From: Pseudomonas mosselii
Lineage (GTDB): Bacteria; Pseudomonadota; Gammaproteobacteria; Pseudomonadales; Pseudomonadaceae
Length of the DNA stretch: 64,000 nt
Assembly: GCF_003205295.1 (NCBI RefSeq)
Contig: NZ_QJRP01000013.1
Location: 62,001-126,000, forward strand
Reading direction: 5' to 3'
Shown in pieces: positions 35,702 through 47,560 of this stretch (positions are counted from its first letter, which is position 1; every line of letters starts with the position of its first letter). The notes under the pieces were generated by a model. The model was not told where the DNA came from. It saw nothing but the letters and a program-made list of their open reading frames with translations, and searched no databases. The translations under genes and the position numbers were made by a program.

Positions 35702-37180
35702 ATGGGTGCCTGGCTTAGCAACGTTTCCCTCAAATACAAGTTCTGGGCCGTCAATGCAGTGGCCTTCGTCACTACCCTGATGCTGGTGCTCTACGCGGTG
35801 TACCTGGAGCAGCAGGCCCGTGCCTCCGGCGCCCAGGCGCAAGCCCAGGCCCAAGCCGAACTGCTGGCGGCCTGGCCCGCCGGCCAGGCGCTTCCCGTCC
35901 AGGCCAACCTGATCACCTGGCGCAATGGCCAGACGCCGCAGTTTGCCGGCGAACCCCTCGAAGCCCTGCGCGACGGCCAGGGCTGGGTCGATCTGCCCGG
36001 CGCCTGGATCCTCGGCGACAACCCGCTGCGCGGCGCCCAGGTACTGCGTCGGGGCGACCAGCAGCTTGCGCTGATCGCCCAGTCGCCAAGCCTGCGCCAG
36101 GTCTATTTCGACCGTTTCAGCAACTACGCCGTGTGCGTGCTGATCCTGATGCTGGCCATGCTCTGCGCCTCGCAGTTGCTGATCCGCTTCCTGCTCAGCC
36201 AGCTCAACACCCTCAAGGACGTGATGCTGCACGTGGAGAAGACCGGCGACCTCTCGGCCCGGGTGCCGCTGGCCTGCGGCGACGAGGTCGGGCAGATGGC
36301 CGGCGCCTTCAACGCCATGCAGACCACCTACCACCGCGTGGTCAGCACCGTGGCGCGCACCGCCGCCCAGCTGGACTCGGGCGCTGCGCGCCTGGCCGGC
36401 AGCATGGACGAGGTGCGTCACGGCATGATCGGCCAGCAGAGTGAGACCGACCAGGCCGCCACCGCCATCAACGAGATGACCGCCACCGTCCACCATATCG
36501 CCCAGCATGCCGGCGCCACCCGCGACCTGTCGCAGACCGCCGACACCCTGGCCGGCAGTGGCCAGGCCGTGGTCAGCCGCGTGCAGGATTCGATTGCCGG
36601 GCTTTCCAGCGGCGTGCAGCAGACCGCCGAGATGATCCGCCAGCTGGCCGACGACAGCCAGAAGATCAACGGCGTGGTCGGGGTCATTCACAGCATCGCC
36701 GAACAGACCAACCTGCTCGCCCTCAATGCCGCCATCGAGGCGGCCCGGGCCGGGGACCTGGGCCGCGGCTTCGCCGTGGTCGCCGACGAGGTGCGCAACC
36801 TGGCCAAGCGCGTGCAGACCTCCACCGACGAGATCACCACCATGGTCGCCGACCTGCAGGCCGGCACCCGCGACGCAGTGGATTTCATGCAGGAAAGCTC
36901 GTACAAGGCCGACGATTGCGTCAAGCAGGCCCGCGAGGCCGGCGAGGCCCTGGCCGAGATCACCAGCGCCGTGGCGCAGATGCGCGAAAGCAACACCCAG
37001 ATCGCCGTGGCCGCAGAGCAGCAGAGCCAGGTGGCCGAGGAGATGAACCGCGCCGTCGTCAGCATCCGCGACGTGACCGAGGAGACCGTGCAGCAGACCG
37101 TGGGCTCGGCCACCACCAGCAGCGAACTGGCGACCCTCGCCGGCGAGCTGAACAAGGCGATCGGCCAGCTCAAGCTGTGA
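35702..37180 (+). CDS. Methyl-accepting chemotaxis protein
   Basis: A 492-residue transmembrane receptor. TM1 is at about 12-32, followed by a small periplasmic domain of about 105 residues, TM2 at about 140-162, a HAMP ([27 protein letters not shown]) and a signalling coiled coil whose hairpin tip is [14 protein letters not shown]...[20 protein letters not shown]. The C-terminus lacks a CheR/CheB pentapeptide. The ligand cannot be told; the short sensor domain is unlike the four-helix-bundle 4HB or dCache types. ATG 35702 follows AGAAGACC. Confidence 0.93.
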   Translation: MGAWLSNVSLKYKFWAVNAVAFVTTLMLVLYAVYLEQQARASGAQAQAQAQAELLAAWPAGQALPVQANLITWRNGQTPQFAGEPLEALRDGQGWVDLPGAWILGDNPLRGAQVLRRGDQQLALIAQSPSLRQVYFDRFSNYAVCVLILMLAMLCASQLLIRFLLSQLNTLKDVMLHVEKTGDLSARVPLACGDEVGQMAGAFNAMQTTYHRVVSTVARTAAQLDSGAARLAGSMDEVRHGMIGQQSETDQAATAINEMTATVHHIAQHAGATRDLSQTADTLAGSGQAVVSRVQDSIAGLSSGVQQTAEMIRQLADDSQKINGVVGVIHSIAEQTNLLALNAAIEAARAGDLGRGFAVVADEVRNLAKRVQTSTDEITTMVADLQAGTRDAVDFMQESSYKADDCVKQAREAGEALAEITSAVAQMRESNTQIAVAAEQQSQVAEEMNRAVVSIRDVTEETVQQTVGSATTSSELATLAGELNKAIGQLKL

Positions 37181-37271
37181 CCCTCGCTGGCTATGGCCAC
37201 CATAGCCAGCCTCGATTGGCCCCCGCCCGGGGGCCGCACTAAGCTTTGGACAGGCCCCAGAGGATCCGTCC

Positions 37272-37640
37272 ATGAGCAAACGACTGCCCAACCTGCCCGC
37301 CTGGCAATGGCGCGGCTACCACCACAACCATCGCCACCCCGCCAACCTGGTGCTGCACCTGATCGCCGTGCCGCTGTTCATCCTGGGCGCGCTGCTGGTG
37401 CTGTCGGGGCTGTTCGCGCTGGACCTGTCGCAGATCGCCGTGGGCATCATCGCCCTGGTGGCCGGGTTGGGCCTGCAACGCCAGGGGCATCGCCTGGAAG
37501 CCGAGCAGCCCGAGCCGTTCAGCGGGCGCAAGGACGCCGTGCAGCGTCTGCTCACCGAGCAGTTCATCACCTTCCCGCGCTTCGTGCTGAGCGGTGCCTG
37601 GTGGCGGGCCTGGCGCGAGCGGCACAAGCACCGCCACTGA
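37272..37640 (+). CDS. Mpo1-like (DUF962) membrane protein
   Basis: A 122-residue protein with the histidine-rich YHHNHRHPANLVLHLIAVP and two hydrophobic helices (about 25-65). Yeast Mpo1 is an Fe-dependent dioxygenase of fatty acid alpha-oxidation and shares this His pattern; whether the bacterial protein does the same is unknown. Bacterial members are sometimes misnamed terminase. Confidence 0.8.
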   Translation: MSKRLPNLPAWQWRGYHHNHRHPANLVLHLIAVPLFILGALLVLSGLFALDLSQIAVGIIALVAGLGLQRQGHRLEAEQPEPFSGRKDAVQRLLTEQFITFPRFVLSGAWWRAWRERHKHRH

Positions 37641-37647
37641 GTGGAAA

Positions 37648-37770
37648 CATCGCGGGGCAAGCCCGCTCCCACGCTGGAACTCTGTTCCCTGCGCGTCAGC
37701 GTGGCCCGAAGGGCTGCGCGATCTCCCACAAGCGCCATTGCGAGGCGTGGGAGCGGGCTTGCCCCGCGAT
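37648..37770. repeat. REP pair between the Mpo1-like and thioesterase genes
   Basis: Two opposed short-type copies, 37648-37672 and 37745-37770, separated by about 70 bases with no other feature. They lie between convergent genes. Confidence 0.88.
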
Positions 37771-37788
37771 TGGCTCGATGAAGATGGC

Positions 37789-38586
37789 TCAGGCGAACAC
37801 GGTCACCGTCTGCCGGCTCAACGCCAGCAACTCACCCTCTGCCGTCCACAACGCCGCAGCCGCATGCCCGTAGCCATCACGGGCATACTCGGTCTCGACC
37901 ACATAGCGGCACCAGTCGAGGGTCGAAAGCTGCGGCGTGGGTTGCACGAACTCGATGGTCCAGGTCAGCGTGCTGCCCGCGGCGGGCTGCTTGAGATACG
38001 GCAGCAGGCTGGGCGGCCAGGCATCCACCAGCGCCAGCAGGTGCGCCACCCCGACCGGCTCCTCGGCGACATCGCGCAGGCGCACCCAACCGCCCATATG
38101 GCGCGAGTCGTTGCCACTGAACGGCAGGCCGCCCACCGCCCAGCGAAACGCCACGTGCTGCATGAATTCCGGTGTAATGCCCTTGATAAAGGGCAACTCC
38201 GGCGCCGCCTCCTGCAGCGGCTTCATCGGCATCGCCGCGGGCGCGTCAACCGCCACCACGGAAGGGCGACCGGCACCGAAGCTGCCCTGCACCAGGGTCA
38301 CCACCTGGCCATCCTGCACGGCGCGTCCGAGCAAGGTGCTGACCGCCTTGCCCTCGCGCAGCACCTCCACCTCCAGGCTGATCGGCACATCCGGCGCCGC
38401 CGGGCCGACGAAAGTAATGGCCAGCGAACGTACCGGGCGGTCGTCGCCCAGCTTCTGGCGCATCGCTTCGTGCACCATCGCCGCCATCAGGCCGCCGAAT
38501 ACCGCCCGCCCCTGGGCCCAGCCGGCGGGTACGCTGATCGCCTCAGGGTGCGCGCGAGCGGCTGTCAACAATTCTGTGAAGTTCAT
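37789..38586 (-). CDS. Acyl-CoA thioesterase, double hotdog fold
   Basis: A 265-residue TesB-like thioesterase made of two hotdog domains (about 10-105 and 145-262). GRAVFGGLMAAMVHEAM with the helix of the first hotdog and the second-domain STLTWTIEFVQPTP strand are typical. It hydrolyses acyl-CoA, with unknown chain length. It is a single gene between a REP pair and a CHAD gene. Confidence 0.85.
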   Translation of the reverse strand: MNFTELLTAARAHPEAISVPAGWAQGRAVFGGLMAAMVHEAMRQKLGDDRPVRSLAITFVGPAAPDVPISLEVEVLREGKAVSTLLGRAVQDGQVVTLVQGSFGAGRPSVVAVDAPAAMPMKPLQEAAPELPFIKGITPEFMQHVAFRWAVGGLPFSGNDSRHMGGWVRLRDVAEEPVGVAHLLALVDAWPPSLLPYLKQPAAGSTLTWTIEFVQPTPQLSTLDWCRYVVETEYARDGYGHAAAALWTAEGELLALSRQTVTVFA

Positions 38587-38669
38587 GTGCCTGGGCTCCT
38601 GGGCAAAAAGAACCGATAGTACCCAGCGATCACGCCAGCCACAGCCCGCATATCGGTCATTCGCCGGGA

Positions 38670-39437
38670 TTAACGGCGCGCCAGCGCCTTTTGCAGCGCT
38701 TCCAGGGTGAGGTCGGAACGCGCCTCGGCGGCATGCAACTCATGCTCCCAGGCCACCTTGCAGCCGAGCAGGTCGCTGTGCTCGCGCACCTGCAGCAACC
38801 ACTGTACTCGGTCGTGCCAGTCGCCCAGGTCGCCCTGGGCTGCCTTGAGCAGGCGCTGCAGCTTGCTGCCGGCGTGTTCGAGCTGTGGGTAGGCCTGGTC
38901 GCCATAGCGCACCCGCTTGATCAGCAGGCGCAGGCGGTGGCGGTCGTGGGCAGGGTCCGCCAGGGCCGCCTGCAACTTGTGCCATTGCTTGTTCAGGCGC
39001 TTGTCGATGCGCTGCCCCAGCTTCGCCGCCAGCCCTTCACGGCCGGCGGCACGCAGGAACATCGGGAACGCATCGAGAATCGCCAGCACGCGGTTGAGCT
39101 GGGCGCTGGCCGCGACACTGGCATAGGTGCGCGCCCTGCCCTCCTGGCGACGCTCGCCTGCCTGCACGTGTCCACGGCCGATCAGCTGCGCCGCCAGCAC
39201 CTCGCGGTCACGCAGCGGTGTGGTCAGCGCTCCCAGCGCCCCGGCCGCCTGCTCGAGCTGTTCGACGCCCGGCAAGCCACGCAACGGCCGCAGCAGGCTG
39301 CGCAGACGCCTCAAGGTGATGCGCAGGTCGTGCAACGCCTCGCGGTCGGTGTCGGCGGCCAGGCGTTCGCGGCAGGCCAGCAGGCGCACCTGCAGCGCCA
39401 GGATCTGGCCGACCACATGATCGAGCATGGCGGACAT
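38670..39437 (-). CDS. CHAD domain protein
   Basis: A 255-residue protein made almost wholly of a CHAD domain: helical, with many conserved basic residues and histidines (EALHDLRITLRRLRSLLRPL; RHRLRLLIKRVRYGDQAYPQL). CHAD domains bind polyphosphate, and in some bacteria locate to polyphosphate granules. No CYTH domain is fused. The start at 39437 (MSAMLDHVV) is set by GAGGAG 7 bases before. It is 14 bases after a small lipoprotein gene and so probably co-transcribed. Confidence 0.88.
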   Translation of the reverse strand: MSAMLDHVVGQILALQVRLLACRERLAADTDREALHDLRITLRRLRSLLRPLRGLPGVEQLEQAAGALGALTTPLRDREVLAAQLIGRGHVQAGERRQEGRARTYASVAASAQLNRVLAILDAFPMFLRAAGREGLAAKLGQRIDKRLNKQWHKLQAALADPAHDRHRLRLLIKRVRYGDQAYPQLEHAGSKLQRLLKAAQGDLGDWHDRVQWLLQVREHSDLLGCKVAWEHELHAAEARSDLTLEALQKALARR

Positions 39438-39451
39438 GGGCAGCTCCTCGG

Positions 39452-39730
39452 TCAACGCCCGGCGCGGGATTCACGGATGTAGAAACGGGCCTTCTCGGCC
39501 TTGTGGGTACAGCCTTCGAAGCCTTCGAACTGCTGCTGGGTCTTGGCACCGGTCAACAGCGACAGCGCCTTGGAATAACTCACAGTGCCGGCAAAGCCTT
39601 CGGCCTTGGCCAGGTCCAGTTCCTTCCAGGCGGCATCGAGCTGGGTCGCGCAACTGTCGCGATAGGCCGTCTTGCCCGCGCAGCCGACCAGGGCCAGGGC
39701 AATCAGAGGAAGGGTGATCCAGGCTTTCAT
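39452..39730 (-). CDS. Small hypothetical lipoprotein
   Basis: A 92-residue protein with a lipoprotein signal (MKAWITLPLIALALVGC, lipobox LVGC, Cys17) and a short helical periplasmic part with two further cysteines (C27 and C74) that could form a disulfide. I do not recognise the family. It lies upstream of the CHAD gene in an apparent two-gene operon. Confidence 0.78.
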   Translation of the reverse strand: MKAWITLPLIALALVGCAGKTAYRDSCATQLDAAWKELDLAKAEGFAGTVSYSKALSLLTGAKTQQQFEGFEGCTHKAEKARFYIRESRAGR

Positions 39731-39888
39731 CGGTAATACCTCGAGGGTCGATAACTAAGATGGCCGTTCGACGGCAAAGCAAACGAAAAGTGCCCTGCTC
39801 AGCGTAGCCCAGCGCGGACTACATTGAAGCACAGGTGGCAATGGGTGCATTGTTGGACCATGGTGGCACAGCTGCGGGGGAAACGGTC

Positions 39889-40929
39889 ATGGGCAAACGC
39901 GTGGCATTGGTGCTGGGCTCCGGTGGTGCCCGGGGGTACGCGCACATCGGCGTGATCGAGGAAATCGAACGGCGCGGCTACGAGATCGGCTGCATCGCGG
40001 GCTGTTCGATGGGCGCAGTGATCGGCGGCATCTACGCCGCCGGCAAGCTCGATGAATATCGCAGCTGGATCGAGAGCCTGGACTACCTCGACGTGCTGCG
40101 CCTGGTGGATGTCAGTTTCCGCCTGGGGGCAATCCGTGGCGACAAGGTGTTCGGGCAGATCCGCAAGATCGTTGGCGAAATCAACATCGAGCAGTTGCGT
40201 ATTCCCTACACGGCGGTTGCCACCGACCTGACCAACCAGCAGGAGATCTGGTTCCAGGAGGGCTGCCTGCACCAGGCCATGCGCGCCTCGGCGGCCATTC
40301 CCAGCCTGTTCACCCCGGTGGTGCAAGGCAACCGCATGCTGGTCGATGGCGGCATCCTCAACCCGCTGCCGATCGTGCCGGTGGTGTCCAGCCACTGTGA
40401 CCTGATCATCGCCGTCAACCTCAACGCCACCAACCAGAAGCAGTACCAACTGCCGGTGATCGAGCGCCCGGCGGCGTTCAAGATGCGCTTCGACGCCTTG
40501 ATCAGCTCGCTCGGCTCGCGCCTGCCGTTTCGCCGCAAACCGGCCGAGCAACTGATCCGCCTGGAGCAGGAAATCACTGCCGAGGGGCTGGCCAGCCCCA
40601 ACCCCTGGCTAGGTGAAAGTGCCGCCCCCGAGGGCCAGCAGCCGGCGGCGGCGCCGCAGAGCGAAGGGGCACCGAAGTCGGCCACCGGCTCGTTCATCGT
40701 CGACAACGTCGGCCCTGCGTCCCTGCTCGACCTGATCAACCAGAGTTTCGAAGTGATGCAGACGTCACTGGCCCAGTACAAGATCGCCGGCTACCCGCCG
40801 GACGTGCTGATCAACGTGCCCAAGCGCGTATGCCGGTTCTTCGAGTTCTACAAGGCACCGGAGCTGATCGCCCTGGGGCGGGAAATTGCACGGGATACGC
40901 TGGACAATCATGAGGGGGTTCGGCGGTAG
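39889..40929 (+). CDS. Patatin-like phospholipase (RssA type)
   Basis: A 346-residue cytoplasmic or membrane-associated lipase-like protein. The oxyanion loop is GSGGARGYAHIG, the nucleophile is Ser40 in the GCSMG elbow and the partner Asp153 is in VDGGILNPLP, so the Ser-Asp dyad is complete. The C-terminal 90 residues, rich in Pro/Ala then helical, are longer than in plain RssA. MGKRVALVLG is used; an ATG 18 codons upstream is less likely. Confidence 0.92.
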   Translation: MGKRVALVLGSGGARGYAHIGVIEEIERRGYEIGCIAGCSMGAVIGGIYAAGKLDEYRSWIESLDYLDVLRLVDVSFRLGAIRGDKVFGQIRKIVGEINIEQLRIPYTAVATDLTNQQEIWFQEGCLHQAMRASAAIPSLFTPVVQGNRMLVDGGILNPLPIVPVVSSHCDLIIAVNLNATNQKQYQLPVIERPAAFKMRFDALISSLGSRLPFRRKPAEQLIRLEQEITAEGLASPNPWLGESAAPEGQQPAAAPQSEGAPKSATGSFIVDNVGPASLLDLINQSFEVMQTSLAQYKIAGYPPDVLINVPKRVCRFFEFYKAPELIALGREIARDTLDNHEGVRR

Positions 40930-40953
40930 TTGCCTCTTCAAGCCGCTTGCAAT

Positions 40954-41078
40954 CCCTGTGGGAGCGGCCTTGTGTCGCGATAGGGCTGCGTAGCAGCCCC
41001 AGGATTTCAGCATTGATGCAGCAATCGCCGGGGCTGCTACGCAGCCCTTTCGCGACACAAGGCCGCTCCCACAGGGGG
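40954..41078. repeat. REP pair between the patatin and ppiD genes
   Basis: Opposed long-type copies (CCTGTGGGAGCGGCCTTGTG...), each with its GGGCTGCGTAGCAGCCCC or GGGGCTGCTACGCAGCCC end. The arms are near-identical. Confidence 0.92.
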
Positions 41079-41107
41079 ATATGCGTAGGTCTTGATCATC
41101 AGAAACG

Positions 41108-41133
41108 AAACAGGCCGCATACGCGGCCTGTTT
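41108..41133 (-). terminator. Terminator of ppiD
   Basis: AAACAGGCCGC-ATAC-GCGGCCTGTTT, 18 bases after the ppiD stop; it may work in both directions. Confidence 0.85.
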
Positions 41134-41150
41134 CATGATCAGCGCACCAC

Positions 41151-43010
41151 TCAGTAGCGCGTGATGTCGGCACTGCCTTCAAGCAGCTTGCGATAGGCCG
41201 CAAAGTCCTGCGAACCGGCACGCGAAGCGAGGTAGCGACGGATCTGCGCCTTCTCTTCGTCGGTGGCGGCGGCGCCTTCGTTGACGCCCTTGAGCTGCAG
41301 GACCACCAGGCTACCGTCGCCCAGGACCACGCTGCCGTAGACCGGCTTGTCCTTGGCCGCGGGTTTGCCGAGGCGGAACACCGCCTGCAGCTCGGCCGGG
41401 TCGATACCGTCCTGGCCGCGGGTGACCGCTTCGTGGACTCTCCAGCCCTGGCCCTCGGCCTTGGCCGAACCATCGCGCAAGCCGGCGATCAGCTTGTCAG
41501 CCTTGGTCTTGAGCTCGGCAATCGCCTTCTCCTTGGCCAGGTGCTGGCTGATGTTCTTGGCCACGGCCTCCAGCGGCAGTTGCTCAGGCTTGCGGTGCTC
41601 CTTGACGCGCAGCACCACCACGGTCTCCGGATCCAGCTCGATGGCGTTGCTGTTGGCACCCTCTTCCAGCACCTGCTCGCCGAACGCGGCCTGGATCACC
41701 GCGCGGTTGGCGGTGATGCCTTCGCCACCCTCGCGACCGAAGGCCGCCGAGGTGTGTACCTTCAGGCCCAGGTCCTGGGCCGGCTGGGCCAGGTCGGAGG
41801 CTTCGAAGGCGGTGTCCTCGAGCTGCTTGGTGGCCTCGACGAAGCGCTGCTCCACCTGCTGGGTCTTCAGCTCGTGGGTCAGCTTGTCCTTCAGGCTGGC
41901 GAAACTCGGGACATCCGGAGCCTGCACACCCAATAGCTTGATCAGGTGATAGCCGAACTCGGTGCGTACCGGTGCGGACACCTGGTCCTTGTTCAACTTG
42001 TACAGCGCGTCCTCGAAAGCCGGGTCGTACACGCCAGGGCCGGCGAAGCCGAGGTCGCCGCCAGTGTTGGCCGAACCCGGATCCTGGGAAAATTCCTTGG
42101 CCAGCTTGGCGAAGTCCTCACCCTTGTCCAGGCGCTGCTGGATCTCTTCGATGCGGGCCTTGGCCTTGGCATCGTCGGTCTTGTCGTTGACCTCGATCAG
42201 GATGTGCGCGGCATGGCGCTGCTCGCCCAGGTTGGCGATCTCCTTCTCGTACAGGGCCTTGAGCTCGCCGTCGTCGACCTTGACCTGGTCGAAGAAGGCC
42301 GACTTCTTCAGCTCGAGGTAGTCGATGACCACCTGATCCGGGGTCATGAATTCCTTGGCGTGCTGGTCGTAGTGCGCCTTGACCTCGTCATCGCTCACCT
42401 TGACCGCGGCCGGGTCGGCCTTGAAGGTCTGCGAAGCGAAATCGCGGGTCTGCTTCTCGAGGCGGGCGAAGGCCTCGACCTGCTTGTCGGTGACGAAGCT
42501 GCTGCCGGCAAGGCCGGTGCGCAGCTGGCCGATCAGCATTTCCTGGGCGAGCATCTCGCGGAACTGCATGCGGCCGTAGCCCATCTGGCGGATGACCGAG
42601 TCGAAGCGCTCGGCGCTGAACTTGCCATCGACCTGGAATTCAGGCGTCTGCAGGATCAGCTGATCCAGCGCGGCCTCGGAAAAAGCGAACTTGGCGTCTT
42701 CGGCACCCTGCAACAGCAGCTTGCGATCGATCAGCCCCTTGAGCGCGGCTTCGCGCAGCATTTTCTCGTCCAGCAGCGCAGGGTCGAAATCCTTGCCCAA
42801 CTGTTGCATCAGCTGGCGGCGCTGCATGTCCACGGCCTGGCTCAGCTCGTTCTGGCTGATGGTCTGGCCGTTCACCTTGGCGGCGTCCTGGCTATGGCTG
42901 GCGGCCTGGAAAATGGCCTCGAAGCCGGTCAACGCCATCAACACGACGATAAGGCCGATGATGGTCTTGGCAATCCAACCTTGTGAATTGTCCCTGATAT
43001 TCTGCAGCAT
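41151..43010 (-). CDS. ppiD: Periplasmic folding chaperone PpiD (SurA-like)
   Basis: A 619-residue protein anchored in the inner membrane by one N-terminal helix (about 15-37), with SurA-like helical regions and a parvulin domain at about 262-360 (RHAAHILIEV, GGDLGFAGPG, FGYHLIKLLG). It helps proteins leaving the SecYEG channel to fold. The start is MLQNIRDNSQGW at 43010. It lies downstream of hupB behind a terminator, the same order as in E. coli (lon-hupB-ppiD). Confidence 0.95.
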   Translation of the reverse strand: MLQNIRDNSQGWIAKTIIGLIVVLMALTGFEAIFQAASHSQDAAKVNGQTISQNELSQAVDMQRRQLMQQLGKDFDPALLDEKMLREAALKGLIDRKLLLQGAEDAKFAFSEAALDQLILQTPEFQVDGKFSAERFDSVIRQMGYGRMQFREMLAQEMLIGQLRTGLAGSSFVTDKQVEAFARLEKQTRDFASQTFKADPAAVKVSDDEVKAHYDQHAKEFMTPDQVVIDYLELKKSAFFDQVKVDDGELKALYEKEIANLGEQRHAAHILIEVNDKTDDAKAKARIEEIQQRLDKGEDFAKLAKEFSQDPGSANTGGDLGFAGPGVYDPAFEDALYKLNKDQVSAPVRTEFGYHLIKLLGVQAPDVPSFASLKDKLTHELKTQQVEQRFVEATKQLEDTAFEASDLAQPAQDLGLKVHTSAAFGREGGEGITANRAVIQAAFGEQVLEEGANSNAIELDPETVVVLRVKEHRKPEQLPLEAVAKNISQHLAKEKAIAELKTKADKLIAGLRDGSAKAEGQGWRVHEAVTRGQDGIDPAELQAVFRLGKPAAKDKPVYGSVVLGDGSLVVLQLKGVNEGAAATDEEKAQIRRYLASRAGSQDFAAYRKLLEGSADITRY

Positions 43011-43079
43011 GCGTCCCCCAGAAACGGCTGTACCACTGCGTCGACAACCGCGGAGCGTGGGTAGAATCCTGATAGAAGA

Positions 43080-43104
43080 AAGGCGCATCCAGTGGATGCG
43101 CCTT
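43080..43104 (-). terminator. Terminator of hupB
   Basis: AAGGCGCATCC-AGT-GGATGCGCCTT with flanking A/T runs, between hupB and ppiD. Confidence 0.88.
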
Positions 43105-43190
43105 TTCGAAGCGAGCGTGCCAGCGGGAACGTTTGCGACCCGCCGTCACGCGGTCGGCCCTGACGATGCCCGGGCCGGCTGAAAGACGAC

Positions 43191-43463
43191 TTAGTTGACG
43201 GCGTCTTTCAGGCCCTTGCCAGCCTTGAAGCCCGGAACCTTGGCGGCAGCGATCTTGATCGCGTTGCCGGTTTGCGGGTTGCGGCCGGTGCGCTCGGCGC
43301 GCTCCTTGACCGAGAAGGTACCGAAACCAACCAGTACCACATCGTCACCTTGCTTCAGGGCGCCGGTGACGGATTCGATGACTGCGTCCAGCGCACGGCC
43401 GGCTACAGCTTTCGGGATGTCAGCAGATGCGGCGATAGCGTCAATCAGTTCCGACTTGTTCAC
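43191..43463 (-). CDS. hupB: DNA-binding protein HU-beta
   Basis: A 90-residue nucleoid protein. It begins [19 protein letters not shown] and has the DNA-intercalating arm [14 protein letters not shown] and the C-terminal [14 protein letters not shown]. It lies just downstream of lon with a 153-base gap that includes an AT-rich promoter-like region (43480-43620). Confidence 0.97.
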   Translation of the reverse strand: MNKSELIDAIAASADIPKAVAGRALDAVIESVTGALKQGDDVVLVGFGTFSVKERAERTGRNPQTGNAIKIAAAKVPGFKAGKGLKDAVN

Positions 43464-43616
43464 TCTAAGTCCCCTTATTTCTCTATTGAGTTTGTTTCTA
43501 AGTATGTAATGAAAAGCTTATGAAACGAGCGCTGGGTGGCCTGTTGACACTGGCGTGCCGTTTTATAGCAAGGGCCGGAAAATACTGTCAACCAACGCCC
43601 CCCAGCGAAATACGTA

Positions 43617-46013
<2,397 letters not shown>

Positions 46014-46070
46014 GATTTCGCCTCTACAGCGGCCTTGGTGGCCGGAAACCGTTGGAAATGGTGCTTGGAG

Positions 46071-46102
46071 CTAATGTGGGGGCAGGCCTGGCAAATTACA
46101 AG
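46071..46102 (-). promoter_or_regulatory. Candidate sigma-32 promoter of lon
   Basis: On the minus strand CTTGTAA (46096-46102), 13-base spacer, CCCCCACATTAG (46071-46082). This is close to the heat-shock consensus CTTGAAA-N(11-16)-CCCCATNT and lies about 60 bases before the lon start. Confidence 0.6.
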
Positions 46103-46124
46103 CGCCCAGGCCATGAAATGCAAA

Positions 46125-46145
46125 AAGGGGCCAAAAAGGCCCCTT
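46125..46145 (-). terminator. Terminator of clpX
   Basis: AAGGGGCC-loop-GGCCCCTT followed on the minus strand by a T run, 24 bases after the clpX stop, separating clpX from the lon promoter. Confidence 0.9.
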
Positions 46146-46168
46146 CGCGCGTGCTGCCCCTTGCCCGA

Positions 46169-47452
46169 TCAGGCGTCGGGAGCGGCCTTGGCTTGCGGCT
46201 CGCTGTTCTCGTAGATGAGCAGCGGCTGCGACGAGCCCTCAATGACGCTTTCGTCGATCACCACCTTGCTGACATCCTTCTGCGAAGGAATCTCGTACAT
46301 GGTGTCGAGCAGCACGCCTTCAAGGATCGAACGCAGGCCACGGGCGCCGGTCTTGCGCTCCAGGGCCTTGCGTGCCACCGCCTTGAGTGCATCGCTGCGG
46401 AACTCGAGATCGACGTCTTCCATCTCGAACAGCTTGGCGTACTGCTTGGTCAGCGCGTTCTTCGGCTCGGTGAGGATCTGCATCAGCGCAGCCTCGTCCA
46501 GCTCGTCCAGGGTCGCCAGTACCGGCAGACGGCCGACGAACTCCGGAATCAGGCCGAACTTGACCAGATCGTCCGGCTCGACCTCACGCAGCGATTCGCC
46601 GACCTTCTTGCCCTCTTCCTTGCTGCGCACTTCGGCACTGAAACCGATGCCGCCTTTGGTCGAGCGGTTCTGGATGACCTTTTCCAGGCCCGAGAAGGCG
46701 CCACCGCAGATGAACAGGATGTTGCGGGTATCAACCTGCAGGAACTCCTGTTGCGGGTGCTTGCGGCCCCCTTGCGGCGGCACGGAGGCCACGGTGCCTT
46801 CGATCAGCTTCAGCAGCGCCTGCTGCACGCCCTCGCCCGAGACGTCACGGGTGATGGACGGGTTGTCCGACTTGCGCGAGATCTTGTCGATCTCGTCGAT
46901 GTAGACAATGCCCATCTGGGCCTTTTCCACGTCGTAGTCGCACTTCTGCAGCAGCTTCTGAATGATGTTCTCGACGTCCTCACCGACATAACCGGCTTCG
47001 GTCAGGGTGGTGGCGTCGGCAATGGTGAACGGCACGTTCAACAGGCGCGCGAGCGTCTCGGCGAGCAGCGTCTTGCCCGAGCCGGTCGGCCCGATCAGCA
47101 GGATGTTGCTTTTGCCCAGTTCGACTTCGTCGCCTTTCTTGTCACGCTGGTTCAGGCGCTTGTAGTGGTTGTACACCGCTACTGCCAGCACCTTTTTCGC
47201 GCGCTCCTGACCAATGACGTACTGGTCCAGGATTCCGCTGATTTCTTTCGGCGAGGGTAACTTGTGCGCGTTGCTCTCGGCCTGGGCTTCCTGCACCTCC
47301 TCACGGATGATGTCATTGCACAGGTCGACGCACTCGTCGCAGATAAATACCGAGGGGCCGGCAATCAATTTACGCACTTCATGCTGGCTTTTGCCGCAGA
47401 AGGAGCAGTAGAGCAATTTGCCGTTGTCCTCGCCGTTACGGGTGTCAGTCAT
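46169..47452 (-). CDS. clpX: ATP-dependent Clp protease ATPase subunit ClpX
   Basis: AAA+ unfoldase that feeds substrates to ClpP. The 427 residues comprise an N-terminal zinc-binding domain ([10 protein letters not shown]...[10 protein letters not shown]), Walker A GPTGSGKT, Walker [12 protein letters not shown] and the IGF loop for ClpP docking (GIGFSAEV). The start is [11 protein letters not shown] at 47452; the longer in-frame start is not conserved. It lies downstream of clpP after a hairpin. Confidence 0.98.
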   Translation of the reverse strand: MTDTRNGEDNGKLLYCSFCGKSQHEVRKLIAGPSVFICDECVDLCNDIIREEVQEAQAESNAHKLPSPKEISGILDQYVIGQERAKKVLAVAVYNHYKRLNQRDKKGDEVELGKSNILLIGPTGSGKTLLAETLARLLNVPFTIADATTLTEAGYVGEDVENIIQKLLQKCDYDVEKAQMGIVYIDEIDKISRKSDNPSITRDVSGEGVQQALLKLIEGTVASVPPQGGRKHPQQEFLQVDTRNILFICGGAFSGLEKVIQNRSTKGGIGFSAEVRSKEEGKKVGESLREVEPDDLVKFGLIPEFVGRLPVLATLDELDEAALMQILTEPKNALTKQYAKLFEMEDVDLEFRSDALKAVARKALERKTGARGLRSILEGVLLDTMYEIPSQKDVSKVVIDESVIEGSSQPLLIYENSEPQAKAAPDA

Positions 47453-47518
47453 TCGATCGATCCAATCCGGTAGGCTTGAAACACAAGATGAAGGCAATCG
47501 CTGGCTTTTTCAAGTCCG

Positions 47519-47545
47519 CGCTCGGGCGCAATCCGCGCCCGAGCG
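47519..47545 (-). terminator. Hairpin between clpP and clpX
   Basis: CGCTCGGGCGC-AATCC-GCGCCCGAGCG is a perfect 11-base stem without a clear T run; it may attenuate transcription or protect the clpP mRNA end. Confidence 0.6.
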
Positions 47546-47560
47546 CTCTGGCGTATTGCT

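Noticed and set aside
35441..37291. Minus-strand 616-codon frame
   Set aside because: Opposite the chemoreceptor, which has a complete signalling domain.
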